Assembly: GCA_007844125.1 (NCBI GenBank)
Contig: CM017558.1
Coordinates: 46,200,164 to 46,264,163, forward strand
Length of the DNA: 64,000 nt
Origin: Sinonovacula constricta
Lineage: Eukaryota; Mollusca; Bivalvia; Cardiida; Solecurtidae
Reading direction: 5' to 3'
The stretch's first letter is position 1, and every line of letters begins with the position of its first letter. Of the stretch, positions 1 to 12,290 are shown in pieces. Below the pieces are notes generated by a model. That model saw nothing but the letters and a program-made list of their open reading frames with translations. It ran no database searches and was not told where the DNA came from. The translations under genes were made by a program, and so were the position numbers.

Positions 1-298
1 TCTACGTACATGTATAAGGCTTCAGTATAATGCATTACTATTGGCTTAAATACATTTTATGCAGAAGAAATATGACAGGTCATTGCAACCTAGCATGAGA
101 AATCGTTTAAGTTTCTGTGGTTACTTATTTTTTGCTGGCTAGAAAAATTTGGCCAAACAATTCCAAGATACCAATAGATTTATACATTAGTATTATACAC
201 AAGTCAATGGAAGATCCATTTGGGTCTGTGTTAATGGCAGGGTCATAAATCAGCCAATTAAGTCAGATGCGCCACCTCTCTTCCTACCTCCCCCACCT
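1..298. other. no recognised feature
   Basis: AT-rich sequence with no convincing exon, repeat or RNA signal up to the CT microsatellite. Confidence 0.5.
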
Positions 299-1285
<987 letters not shown>

Positions 1286-1540
1286 TCGTCGAGATGTCTT
1301 ATCTTGTGATGGTGGGGGGATGACAAAGTGATACAACCATATAATTTATGTTATTACATTAACTTATCCATAGAATATATGCAGTAGGTTAGACAAACGT
1401 TGGATAGTAGATTTAGAGAACATTTCATACGAAAACCCGTAAAACCAATAGCTTTAAGAACTGGCGTTGTAAGCTAACTTACTTCTGACCATTTTTTCAA
1501 TCACCTTTACAATGTATTTGATCACTCTACAACTATATAC
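1286..1540 (+). repeat. old duplicated block, matches about 43448-43650
   Basis: The stretch CCATATAATTTATGTTATTA occurs here at about 1337 and again at about 43478. Similarity continues through the ACTATCGTTGTAA-like part, with many substitutions and indels. A third relative lies at about 13155-13190. This is the first of several blocks in the left end that resemble 41.9-56.1 kb. Confidence 0.65.
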
Positions 1541-4200
1541 CTATTTGCAATGTGTGGGTCTTTGTTGCTTACAAGGGTTCTGCAACAGGGTCCTGACTGC
1601 CCAGAGAGCAATTATTTCACTCGACATATTAGAGGTAATTGATAAATGCTTACATCATTTAAATAAACAAAACGATTTGTTGTAAATGTATGTTATTAAA
1701 TGTTAATGTTTGTCCTTGCCGACAAAAGAAACAAAATGGCCGCCTTGTGCAGCCTGAATACCACAATATACCTGTATACTATGTTGTAGTGTGAATTTTA
1801 GAATAATGCATACATCCGGATTTAACTTTTCTCCTTTATAAACATCAAATGTATTTTTAATTAATTTTCTTTTCGTTTTCACCACTTGTCCAAGTGTCAT
1901 ATCTTCTATATACTGGTGTAAGACTGTTATTTTGTTTGCATCATCCCTACATTGGAATCCAAATTGCCCGACAAATAGGATAATAGGCTTCCTTACTTGT
2001 GTTCATTTTATTGGATACATTAGCTAGAAGATATACCGTATGCAAATGTAAATGTGTCCTAAAGTAACATATTTAAAATCCGTAGCAAAGTCCGTATGAT
2101 TCATAGACGTTTAAATGCATTTAATTAAAATTTAGAATATCCAGCTCATTTTAGGATCTTCGATGGCATTTGTTCAAATGGTCAATATTCCACGTAAAAT
2201 GGTTAATTAGTATTATCTATTTAGTACTTGTTTAACACAAAATACAGGTGTTCTACCTACATGTAGCAGATTGATTGGAGGCATACGCCATAACGAAAGC
2301 GAAAAGCGAAAATAAAAATAATTAGAAATATATATATACCCATACAAATTATTCACATACAATGTGTTTTTTAATATTATATCCTAGATAAATTATTACC
2401 TTCTCTTGTCCATAAAAACAATTGTATGGGTATTTCCGAAAATAAAAAAAAACAACACTTAACTTACATCGACTTGTAAATATTATGTTTTACGAACATC
2501 GGGAACAACGTGGCGTAGCGGCTGGTGAAAAAAGGTGATTCTGGAAGCTCGATTTGAGCGTGGTTTTAAGCGACTAACTTATTAACAGAGTCTTTCCGCT
2601 TTCATGTCATTGAATAATTTAATATATAATGTAAACCCCCACATAACAGTTGAAGAAAACTGTATTATTTATTTTAATAATATTTACAGATGAGCCTATT
2701 ATAATTAAAATAGTCAGATGCATCTCCACATCAAAAGTCCAATCAAAGAGTATGATAATCACTTCCTCTCTTAGCTCTTTGGTCGTTAACATTTGCGTAA
2801 GTTGTTTCACAAAAGTGAAAGTAAATATGCTTGAGTTCCTTACCTGTTTTTTGCTTTGGTCAATCGACAAGAATCCGTATATTCCAAAATGGATGCAGTG
2901 AGAATGTCAAGTAGATCCCAAATATTGTTTATGGCCCTGCTACAATCACTCACTTTAATCAAGCATATAAGTAAATAAAATCATAACCTTGCATTTAAAT
3001 ATACATTCTTTAATATTCTAAACATAAAAATGCATGTACTTATGTCAAATGTTCTTCCTTTTTCAATTAACTTTAGTGTTATCGTTCAATATACACCTGT
3101 GCCTTATATTATGCTTATACTTATTTATAAATTAAAATATTGTTTTTAAAACAAATATGTACTCGTAGATTTATGAACAACTTGAATTTATACATGCATA
3201 CTAAACCCGAGCACATGGAACAACGTTTAGAGATATATTCATAGTTCCTTTTAAGTATCGCCTTGAACTTTCGTTTTCATATTATTAAAGGCGTTTATTG
3301 ACCGTGTAGCTTAACTGAAAGCAAGATTATGGCAAACACAACATAAAATTAAATCCAGTTCTATTTATATTTATCGCGATCATTCAACAATGGTACGTAA
3401 CGAAACGCCTTTCACGACACCCTGAGCAGATGACCTATGACGGAAAGCCACAACTACAACTTAGTCCATTTATTGTCTTAAGGCATTCAAACATAGAAAA
3501 CCCCAATCAAACGTGAATGACCCCTTGATGAATGAGAACGGACGTATTAGTTAAGTATGGATATTTTGTTCTGAGAAGGACACTCTAAAGAAGATATGTT
3601 TCCAAGGACGAAGAACAAAGGCAGTGGAATTTATTTTATATCAATTGTAAATGTTTCTTCTCCCAAATTTAAATATCACATTGTCATTGTTATTTTCCCA
3701 GCCAAAAAACATAAATGAACAAGTTCTGTCAGTTTCACCTAATTGATAGCGTGTTTTGGATCGAGCTTAATGAGGTTATAGAAATGCACTGAAGGGTTGC
3801 TCTGCAGTAGTTTTCGCGGTCGCTATCCACTATCAAGCCTCGTGACGTCATTTGAAAATAAGCAGTTTACAAGTATCATACAAAGATACATTCAAATTAA
3901 AGTTGTTACTGCATTATTGTAAAGGGGTTTGGGCCGTTTTCAGTCATGGTTTTCAGTCGTGTCTAATTATTTCACATATAATATGTCTGATTAACATAAT
4001 TTATGTCAGACTGACACTGTCTCCAATCCACACCAGAATGACTGACAACTCTTGATTAACTTTTCCGACGTAAGATGAAAATATTTACAGGCCATAAAAC
4101 AAAAAAACACTCTTGACATTGTTATGACGTTATTGCTTCAAAGTAATATATCAGAATGGAAATTAACTTGTATGCGTATCTTTGTACAGCGAAAAATCAA
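1541..4200. other. no recognised feature
   Basis: A 2.6-kb stretch with only short reading frames, none with a recognisable domain or consistent splice signals. It probably belongs to the same old duplicated segment as its flanks, but I could not align it confidently. Confidence 0.45.
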
Positions 4201-4204
4201 ATTT

Positions 4205-4810
4205 TAACTTTATATTGAGTGAAATTCAACCCAGCAGAACATTTATCAGAATTCAAGGAAGTTCACTGCGAAGCAGATTAACTGCTTGGGTGTTTTTCGA
4301 TCTTGTCAGGTTCTCTTCCTTTAAGATTTAGAAACAGTATGACCTTTATTGAGGTATGCTTCTTGACTTAACCTTTTCTTATATAAATTGTACCCTATTA
4401 GTTACACAAACATATAATATTATCTAGGATCAGTTACTTAAACATTTAACAGTATACAGAATTTCTTGCTTATTAGAATATCAGTGACATTTCATGTCCC
4501 AAATGGAATAATGTAAAGACATCGGATTATGGCAAAAGATGTTGTAAAGTTAGTAATCTTAGGACTGGTAGCTGAGAGAATGTTGATAGGTTTATATCAT
4601 CTCGATAGTCCTAATTGAAATTGAGCTGCGTTGCGATAACCCGCTTCAGGAGTGCTAAATAAGAATTTAATTTGCAAATTAAAGGCAAAGGTCCCTAAAG
4701 GTGAGAGAAGTGTTTTTACTGAGATCCCTTCAAGCTTACTGGTGGGGAGCTCGTAGTTCTACACATTTTCCTGGGATCCTCATTTGCCAATAAATTGAAA
4801 GTTGCCAACA
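4205..4810 (+). repeat. old duplicated block, matches about 45375-46570
   Basis: Shared landmarks in the same order include GAGTGAAATTCAACC, GCGAAGCAGATT, AGGTATGCTTC, CTAGGATCAGTTAC and AAAAGATGTTGTAAAGTT. Gaps differ greatly between the copies, so the duplication is old. The last 80 bases (4727-4810) resemble the SINE tail also seen at 46500-46570. Confidence 0.75.
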
Positions 4811-4859
4811 TGGCAACGTCATTTAACTTTAATGATAAATACATTATGTTTTAACAAAA

Positions 4860-5080
4860 CTTTGTGTTACTTGGCCAGATAATGAATTTTAAACTGCAAT
4901 AGAGCGGTTAGCATCCCATGTGAAACTTCTTAGCCCTCTACCGCGTGGGTTCGCGTCTCAGTCGGGGCGAAAGCTTTCATGTGACGAGACTTCCATCTGG
5001 CATGCAATGCACCGGCCCTACCTAGATACATGTCAGGAGGTTTCTTCAAATAGTATCTGGGCATAGCCAAAATGACTAGA
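4860..5080 (+). mobile_element. tRNA-derived SINE, shared with 51690-51910
   Basis: A box-B-like GGGTTCGCGTCTC at about 4948 is followed by a conserved tail (GGGGCGAAAGCTTTCATGTG, then a CATGTCAGGAGG part). The same element in the same flanking context (TTGGCCAGATAAT before it, GTACGATGTAACA-like after it) lies in transporter intron 3. It was therefore inserted before the two regions separated and is a marker of the duplication. Confidence 0.7.
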
Positions 5081-5084
5081 ACTG

Positions 5085-5317
5085 TGTTGGTGCGATGTAA
5101 CAGAAAGAAAACAATAAAATAATATGCCTTATCATTTAAAACTTCAAACAAACTGTGCCTTGGTCGTGTTTTAACATAGCATGCATGCACATTGTATTAT
5201 AACCCTCTTCAACCATTGACCCTGTGTTAACATTGTGTGTATGTTAAGTGAATCATATCAATCTACAATTGTTGGTCGTGTTTAAACAAACTGCGCATTA
5301 CATTGTATTTGTGCAGG
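5085..5317 (+). repeat. degenerate ~54-bp minisatellite, array 1
   Basis: Degenerate units of the type ACTATTGGTCCTGTTTAAACATA...TGCATGTACATTGTATT. The same family forms the arrays in transporter intron 2 (52160-52375, 52735-52960, 54265-54560). Another unit lies at 5545-5625 beyond the next SINE. Confidence 0.7.
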
Positions 5318-5500
5318 GGCGCCCATGTCATAGTGGTAGAATCGTCGATTTGTAACTCCTCTGACTGCCTCGAGTCCCGTTCAGGGCGAAGGATTTAATG
5401 TGAGGTCGTCCAGCTGACCTGCGGTGAGCCGGTGGTTCTACCCAGACATGTGTCTGAGGTCTTCCTCCACCAAAAAGCTGGACGTTGCTATAATGATCAT
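5318..5500 (+). mobile_element. tRNA-derived SINE with conserved tail
   Basis: Starts with a tRNA-like head: box-A-like CATAGTGGTAG, and box-B-like CTCGAGTCCCGTT near 5371. It continues with GGGCGAAGGATTTAATGTGA, CCAGCTGACCTGCGG, GGTTCTACCCAG, GTCTTCCTCCACC and AGCTGGACGTTGCTATAATGA. It is the best-preserved SINE of this family in the window. It splits the minisatellite, so it landed in an existing array. Confidence 0.8.
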
Positions 5501-5625
5501 TACAGGTCAATGTAATGTATTTAAAAAACAAAACAAAGCATTGTATTTGAACACTCTACAAATGTTGGTCCTGTTTAAACATAGAATGCATGTTTATTGT
5601 AGTAGGTCACGCTGCACAACGCAAC

Positions 5626-6130
5626 CATTCGCGTTCGTTTTTGTTTTGTTTTTTGTTGTTGTTTTCGGGTTCTTGCAGAAACAGTCAAGAAACAAATAAT
5701 AACGTAATAATAATATAATAACAGGTGATTTAACTATTCACTAGTATGCATATTCTAATTAGTACACTTTCAGATCATATAGATATATTTGTATATTCAA
5801 CGGAAAATTGTGTTCGGCATTTAAACGATTTGTTTCTTCTACAGACGATTTCATAAGGCAATCGTGTAATAAAACGGGAATGGCGTGATCTTTTAAATAA
5901 TATTAAACATATTTCCTAATGATGTGTTTCTTTAGAAAAGATGATTCGTTGGACAATCATTTATTTAATACATTAAAATTTTCACATGAGTAAAGGCAAT
6001 CCAGTTTTCTAGTCTAGTTTGAATGCAAACAAACAATACTCAGGTTCAGTGATATTTCCTGCACTAGACGACCCTACATACACTCGAATATATTGTGTGT
6101 TGTTGTTTTAAATACATCGCAAATATCCAT
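5626..6130 (+). repeat. relic of transporter intron 2 (matches 54550-54980)
   Basis: Colinear landmarks are shared with 54.55-54.98 kb: TTCGGGTTCTTGCAGAAACAGTC, GCAATCGTGTAATA, AATGATGTGTTTCTTTA, GTTGGACAATCA, TTTCACATGAG and ATATTTCCTGCACTAGA. It leads directly to the relic of exon 2, as expected if this is a decayed piece of a second transporter gene. Confidence 0.8.
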
Positions 6131-6195
6131 TATGGTCATTATAGCGACGTCCAACTATTGAACTTTTTGGGTGGAGAAATACCTCAAAAACATGT
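6131..6195 (-). mobile_element. SINE tail fragment
   Basis: The reverse strand reads CATGTTTTTGAGGTATTTCTCC..., then GTTGGACGTCGCTATAATGACC. This is the 3' end of the SINE family at 5318, truncated. Confidence 0.55.
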
Positions 6196-6239
6196 CATTT
6201 ATACATCATGTTCGCATATGTATTTCCAAGCCATGTTAC

Positions 6240-6356
6240 GCATAAGCTTGTAGCAGGTCGTGTTAAGAGAGATAATCCATGCAGTTTGGGCAGCTGTACC
6301 ACCAAATCTCTCAAGACAGTGGACGTAAAACAAACCATTAGAGCGCACCATACCAC
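6240..6356 (-). pseudogene. relic of SLC16 transporter exon 2
   Basis: A 117-nt segment matching exon 2 of the transporter at 56024-56140, which is exactly the same length. The frame is still open and reads GMVRSNGLFYVHCLERFGG, then TAAQTAWIISLN; differences include YVRY to YVHC. The 5' splice site position still has GT (GTAACA). The acceptor is gone: the functional copy has TTGTAG before GTGGTATGG, while here about four bases are missing, leaving TT. No matching exons 1 or 3-6 were found next to it. It is most likely a dead fragment of a second SLC16 gene; a functional exon using a distant acceptor is less likely. Confidence 0.85.
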
Positions 6357-6419
6357 AACCGAGAACAAAACGTCCAAAGTTTGTTAAATTAGTTAAGACT
6401 TTCCTTCTTTCCATCTTCA

Positions 6420-7045
6420 CACGCAGTTAACATATATTACACATATGTTTCCCTTTATATGCTGATAATTCTTCAAAAGAATGCACAAGAATATCGTGTT
6501 GTACGTTATTGTTTACACCTTCATAAATAATTTATTGGAACCTAAGATTAGCTTCTATCGTTGCTTCGAAAATGTTAACAAGATACAATAAATTGTGAGG
6601 AAGTTTTGCAAATTACCCTTAAACAAGTGCCACAAATTAGTAATGTGCCACACCAAATATATTGTTTAATCAAGCGAGAAAGAAAATTGTGTGGATTTCC
6701 AGTTTGCTGTTACGCCAAGCCTTAAAATATGTACAAAAATAATTTCAATGACATGCGTAAGACATTTAAATACGATACACAACCTGAGACGGTAACAATA
6801 AATAATAAGTATTACATGTATATTTATATGAATGACACTAATAAGAATTAGGTCCAGAGAATTACTTGTACTCATCTCTGAAGAACTAGACACAAAGATG
6901 TGCTATCAGTGTATTGTGTCTTACTGTAGTTTGTTTTCATTTCAATAGTAATGTAGCATATTATCAACTAAGAGAAGAAGAGAGACATTTCGTGCAATTT
7001 TCTATAAGTCTTTCAGGAATTTGTGAAGAAATATCAATTCGGGTA
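6420..7045. other. no recognised feature
   Basis: AT-rich; reading frames here lack recognisable domains and splice context. Confidence 0.4.
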
Positions 7046-7290
7046 ACTAAGAAAAGGTCCTATAAGAATTACCACAAATATTTAAATCTAAACAACCTCT
7101 AGACAAAAGCAAACCGGGTAAATGTAAATCTGACAAAAACAAAGAGACGAGACATAACACACAAAAGGAAAAAACAGCAGTTATCGCAATGGAACAGTCA
7201 GTAGGCAAAAAGACCGAATAGGGTGCTTAAACCTGATTTGCGGAGCCCTCCAATCCTGCACTTCCTGTTTTTCGGTTTTCTTTCTTTTCG
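7046..7290 (+). repeat. dispersed repeat family D, copy 1
   Basis: Contains AAGAAAAGGTCCTATAAGAA, ATATTTAAATCTAAAC, GTGACAAAAACACAGAGACG-like and GGAACGGTCAGTCGG-like parts, then GGGTGCTTAAACCTGATTTG. Other copies lie at 16186-16290, 24970-25215, 35370-35615, 51115-51375, 43790-43880, 63165-63275 and 63795-63905. Reverse-strand copies lie at 55540-55600 and 59025-59095. A short inverted repeat (CAGTCGG ... CCGACTG) sits inside the better copies. Confidence 0.8.
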
Positions 7291-8300
7291 TAATAAACGG
7301 ACTCATTACTTTGGACATGATTATATTGACTTACAATTGCCCACGTGAATCATAACTATAATAGGTTAATACTTAAAGTGTATAACTGATGGGTTTTAAT
7401 TTGTGCATCATTGCACATCCTATCCCTATGACATTGAAGCTTTTAAGTTTACCTTCATCCCTTCTAAAATAACAATTCATTGTTATATAAAAAAATTGTG
7501 TTTGTAACTTAAGGCTTATAGGTGGTGACGACAGTTTGCCGTTATCAAATACATGTAATTGTAATAATAAGTTACCACTGCTTTAGGAATTAGGGCATCA
7601 TTTCCGCATTAACCCATGCTTTAGTCTAAGTAGAGACGATGTTGAACACTTTCTATTTTATTAGTCAGTACACATCTCAAAAACACTCTTATTCCCATAT
7701 TGTTAGACAGTACACATCTCGAAAAAAACACTCATAAAGCTAATTCTTTCTAATTCTATAATTAAGCACGATATACGAGCGGGTTACTCGTATGACGATA
7801 CAACGTTATCTCCAAAGTAAATTTTCACGTGTTTGTTTTTTAGTTTAAAATCTCTTTCTTTGCCGTTGGTTCATATAGCAAATACCTGTTTGAACTGATG
7901 AGTGGGGATTTGTGCTTAAAATAAAGTTCAAACAGACAGACACCTCTTTTAATATCCTTCTTGGACACCTTGTGTTTTTTTTTTCAAGTATTTTTCGGCA
8001 GTTAAATATGTTCTAGTATTCTTCCTTTTAAGAATAAGAGTCTGTGCTTCTTACAGTTTCTTGTGTAAGTCTTAACATATTTGTGCATTTTATTTATTAT
8101 AAAACCGGTTCCAAAAGTATAACTTTTCTACAAAATACATGCGCAAATATTATTAATACACGTTTTTTAAAAATAGTATTTGAAAATAGTACTAATTATG
8201 TACTACACAGAATTGATCTATATCTAAACTATGTAACATGTTCTATAAAAGAAACATTACTTAAACAGGTTTCATAATTTACAAGGACAATGGAGTTCTC
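7291..8300. other. no recognised feature
   Basis: AT-rich. Part of 8190-8275 (AGAATTGATCTATATCTAAA... CTATAAAAGAAAC) resembles 27757-27810 in the duplicated unit, suggesting an old dispersed repeat. Confidence 0.4.
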
Positions 8301-8960
8301 ACAATACTTTTTACATGATACAACTCACGGTAAAATATTAGACAAAAGAGAAAAAACTGTCATACATACGGTCAGTAACGTATGTAGAATTCGTCATACT
8401 GCTCTCAGACTTTACTTGTAAGCCTTAACTTCTGTCACTGTACTGGATTCAAAAGCTTCAGAAAACCCGATACAAGTCACGATTCCTAGCTAATCTAGCT
8501 CTAGCACCAACAATTACATATCTAAACTACCTAGTTTTCTTGTATTATTATTTTTCGTAATCTCGTTGTTTAATATTGTGGAAAAGTGTATGAAAAGTCA
8601 GAAATTAACATTTTCTGGTCTATAAACAATGTTTTCAGAAGCCTAAAAGAAGCATCGTACTTTAAATTGTCTTTGCCCTGCAGTTAATACTTAATTGACT
8701 TCTCTACGCTGCACACACTTCTTTACATTATGATAATTTAATTAAGAACAAACTGATTAGTCTCTTTAAAAAAAACACTTGCTCGAGATTTATACATTGC
8801 ATGTTATGAAAGTTATGTCTTTTTTACCAATAGCACTTACTTTGGTTTACTATGTAGATTTGTATAGATGATTGTGAAGCTCTAATGTTTTCTGTTAGAC
8901 AATATTTACATAAAATGAGGTGACACTTTATTTAGAAAAGTAATTGCTATTCCAAAATGT
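8301..8960 (+). repeat. old duplicated blocks, match 41.93-42.06 and 44.39-44.70 kb
   Basis: 8310-8440 matches 41935-42060 (ACATGATACAACT, GACAAAAGAG, GTCAGTAA, ATTCGTC-TACTGCTC in order). 8520-8960 matches 44390-44700 (CTTGTATTATT, TCTACGCTGCACACACTT, TTATGATAA). Divergence is high and both are non-coding. Confidence 0.6.
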
Positions 8961-10630
8961 GTACCTTTGATTGCAGATTTGTTTCATACTGCTTTGAACA
9001 TGATTGTATATTAACTTAATGCCCTTCTAACCTAAACCACATTATAAACACTTTCAGTTCAACGTCACGCTATCGTGACGATAGTCTTACTATAAATAAT
9101 ACTATTTTGCTCAAATTATCCATGTGATTTACCCCTAATACGTGATATATAAATGCAGCATTTCTAGACATTGAGATCACTTTTTCCAATAGCATCATCC
9201 CTTCTAAAATCTAAATCGGGAGAGACGGTTTCAACTTCAGTATTTTAAATTATTCATTCCTTGATGGTTTACTTATCCCAACTTACATGGTGTGTACGAG
9301 GATGTACTAAAATTGAAGATTGCAATTCTAGAAATCAGTCTATCCCTTTAAAATTGCTATGGCAAGGCTTTCGATTTCATAAATTGATGAAAACGTATCA
9401 AAATTGTTTCACCTCAATGATTGTTTTGGTTTTCTTTGTCAAATGTGTTTACAGGCTTCCCCAGTGATTTGTACTGTGTTTGATATGACCGTATAAAGCA
9501 CTATCAACTACCTGTTCCTCTATTTATAACAAGAAATATGTTGATGCGAAGCATCAAAGGCGACGCAAACGATTAATACAAAGTTAACAGAAATTGTGAC
9601 ATACATTTTTAAACTTAATTAGAGATGATTTTCTTAATTCAAATACACGTTAAAAATAAATAAGAAAATAAATAATAGAACTTCGTGTATCGAATTATGA
9701 TCCGTATTTTATCCGCAAAACAGACTTTCCTCCTATGTGCGAATTTCAGTGAGCATTCCATATATAGGCACCGCGCTCCTGCGCGTCGCCAATAATGTCA
9801 ATTTTCTTCAAATTTATTTTAATTATGTTTGTTAGTAACCTGTAATGACTCTTTCACTCCATCATATCTGTCAAGGGCAATAATAAACATACCTGTGCAG
9901 TGGAGGGGGACAGGAATCTTGCTTAACTGGCAGATTCATGGCTCTGCCATTAACACATACCCTACTGGATTATCCAATTAGCCCAGTTTGTACTTTAAAA
10001 GTTAACTGGATCTACATGTGCTTTGAACGATTCACGTGAGACATGATATTACGTGTTCATACGAGACGAAGTTAATTCTATTTGTCATTTTATGTCGAAA
10101 GCTGTTTTTGTAGAATACTTAATGTATACCCTACCTAAGCCTCATTTTACAAAGACAAATAAAAATGACCGCTGAAAATTTATTGATCGTTTACTTCTCA
10201 AGCTAGACTTCAATAATCCTATTTTTCGGAGGTATTTAAATCAACAGTAATGTTTTATACCTAGAATTTAAATAAATGCTACCGCTTAAATCCAATGACT
10301 CAAAAACGTAAATTTAACTCTTTATGTCTCTAAGTAAAGACATGCATAGACAAACTAAACTTTTGTTTCTAAAGTGATTGAGTTTGAATGTCAATAAATA
10401 AATTATTGACGAAATAAATGGCGATTTATAAAGGCCTAGTGAACAAAAAAACGAACGGAAATGTACCCAGGTGTCAGTGTTTTCTTAATATTCTGTTCAC
10501 ACAGGAACAAGGTAGTTAAAGTTATATAACAATAATAAAGTAAAACTACCCAACCTTTTTGAAGAATTAAAAAAATAAAAATTAATAAACTATTCCACAA
10601 GCTTGATGGTTATTGGGGAGGACACTCTAT
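8961..10630. other. no recognised feature
   Basis: AT-rich intergenic DNA. 9527-9565 carries a short palindromic GATGCGAAGCATC. I found no supported gene. Confidence 0.4.
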
Positions 10631-10921
10631 TTATTTATTATGTCTGAGGTGCGTCTTGCTTAGAAAGTTGAAAAGTATCGGCACCGCATACCTCGTCAAT
10701 ATTCGTTTTTTTACATTTGTTAAATTCCATCCAATGTTTTTTTTTTCAGAATAGTTTGTTAGAACACTGTTTTCTTTATAGTGCAGCGAAGACAGCCTAC
10801 TATGTTTGGTCGGCACAGGAGGCTTCGTCTTGTCAATTGGATCACAACGGCCGATATTACTTGCCCAAATTTTGATTAGTTTCTTGTCCTTGCGAAATTG
10901 ATGAAATTGATGAAAACCAAT

Positions 10922-12035
10922 ATTGGAAGGAAGCCAGACAATTGGTCCGATGGATATTTGGTCCCATGCCATTTTTGACAGGGTGGACAATTGGTCCCAT
11001 CTAATTATGCCAGACAGGACAATTGGTCCCATCCCATTTTTGACAGGTTGGACAATTGGTCCCATCTTATTTCATCCCATCTCAATTTGTTAGGGGTGGA
11101 CATTTGGTCCCATGTGTATATTACTCATATACTAGGCATAAGAGAAAGTCACGATAGTACGTATGTGTCTGGGTCCTTCCGGTGTGGGGCCACAGATGGG
11201 GTAATGCGGTTCCGCAGGACAACCCCCAGATTCCCCCCTAGTGTGTGGAATGTCCATGAAGTGACCATAAGTGAAAATCATCGAACCAGCAACATCTGCG
11301 AATCATGGAATAACGGATTGAAGCACCTCGTCGGAAGCGCCAACACATCACTATGGTCAGTCATCGCCAACCTGAAGAAAAGCGTCGCCGCACAGAAACC
11401 GAGAACCTGCAGCACCAACATGGGATCCAGACAAAATAGAGGAGAAGAACGAAGAACATCAACCACCAGAACAGACTGAAGACGTTGTGTAACCAACTCG
11501 TCGGAGGGGAGAAGACTGTGAAGAAGTTTCTGGCTGCGATTGGACAGTGTATTAGGCTTAAGTAATTCTTACGTGATCTGTTGGACCCTACATATATTGT
11601 TGTTAATTACCATGAACTGTGTTATTCTGTTTTGGGTCCTCAAAATAGTGCTTAAGATTTTTATACTTTTCATATTTGCTATATTGCATGCTGTAGTGCG
11701 ATGATATTTTTTCTATAATTTATGTTCATTTGTCATCAAATGTTCTATATTTTATGCTGTAAATACTGTGTCATTTATTTAATGTAGTGCTTTTGATATC
11801 TTCTTTAATTTATGGTCATGTGCTATATTTCATGCTGTAAATAAAGTGACAATATATTCTATTATTCACCTAATGATGGGACTTAAATGAGTGACATGGG
11901 ACCTTTATCCCCACCTGTCAAACTGAGATACCCTGTCAAAAATGGGATGGGACCAATTGTCCAGGTTAGCAAAACTTCATGGGACCAATCGTCCACCTCT
12001 ATCAAAAATGGCATGGGACCAATTGTCCATGGGAC
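10922..12035 (+). mobile_element. Mutator-like element with subrepeat inverted ends
   Basis: Left arm (about 10932-11116) and right arm (about 11897-12032) are inverted copies. Each is built of tandem subrepeats around GGACAATTGGTCCCAT and CCATTTTTGACAGG. Between them lies a remnant of a MULE transposase C-terminus. Long, internally repeated terminal inverted repeats plus this protein remnant point to the MULE superfamily. I could not fix the exact ends or target duplication because the terminal subrepeats differ. It sits inside the THAP relic. Confidence 0.75.
11213..11565 (+). pseudogene. MULE transposase C-terminal remnant
   Basis: The frame reads FPPSVWNVHEVTI, then RTSNICESWNNGLKHLVG and LWSVIANLKKSVAA. 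This matches the conserved C-terminal end of Mutator-like transposases (WN, R-T-N-N-x-E-G-W-N-like, then the LK helix). After a frame change the final part reads LKTLCNQLVGGEKTVKKFLA and ends at TAA 11563-11565. The DDE catalytic core and the zinc-binding parts are absent, so it cannot encode an active enzyme. It may be the relic of an autonomous element or a deletion derivative. Confidence 0.72.
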
Positions 12036-12125
12036 ACATTATCTTACATTCATATAGGAATGATTAGTAGGTCCTGTGATGCGACTTGAGCGCTGGTTAC
12101 ACCTGAAAGTTGCACAATAAACCAT

Positions 12126-12290
12126 TTCGCATCCATACGCTGCGCATGAGTGCCGTGACAGGTATTCCTAGCAGGTCACATGGGCCACAGGTCACATGGT
12201 CCGAAGGGTCGAAATTTACGTCACAAAGGGAAATAAGCGAACCTCTAATTTAAGTTAGAATAGTCCTCCGTTGATCCATATAGTTTTGCA
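12126..12290. other. THAP upstream flank
   Basis: Upstream of the THAP relic on the reverse strand. Contains a short direct duplication of GGTCACATGG(G/T)CC at about 12175-12200. No promoter element can be named with confidence. Confidence 0.35.

Larger units (their letters stand above)
10631..12125 (-). pseudogene. decayed THAP zinc-finger gene split by a Mutator-like element
   Basis: Reverse strand. At 12125 an ATG opens MVYCATFRCNQRSSR, the start typical of a THAP domain (C-x4-C). About 1.1 kb further on, after the inserted element, the rest of the domain follows at 10631-10921: GFHQFHQFRKDKKLIKIW, then KHSRLSSLHY, LTNYSEKK and the AVPILF box that closes THAP domains. THAP domains bind DNA through a C2CH zinc site. 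Here the third ligand, normally Cys in CS-HF/Y, is Ser (SRLSSLHY), so zinc binding should be lost. A GT (GTAAGA) follows the first part, so an intron once holding the element is an alternative to direct insertion. No C-terminal effector region was seen; the second part ends with a stop at 10631. Confidence 0.72.

Noticed and set aside
6199..6420. Small stand-alone gene on the reverse strand
   Set aside because: The coding part is the transporter exon 2 homologue; the remainder is intron relic read through.
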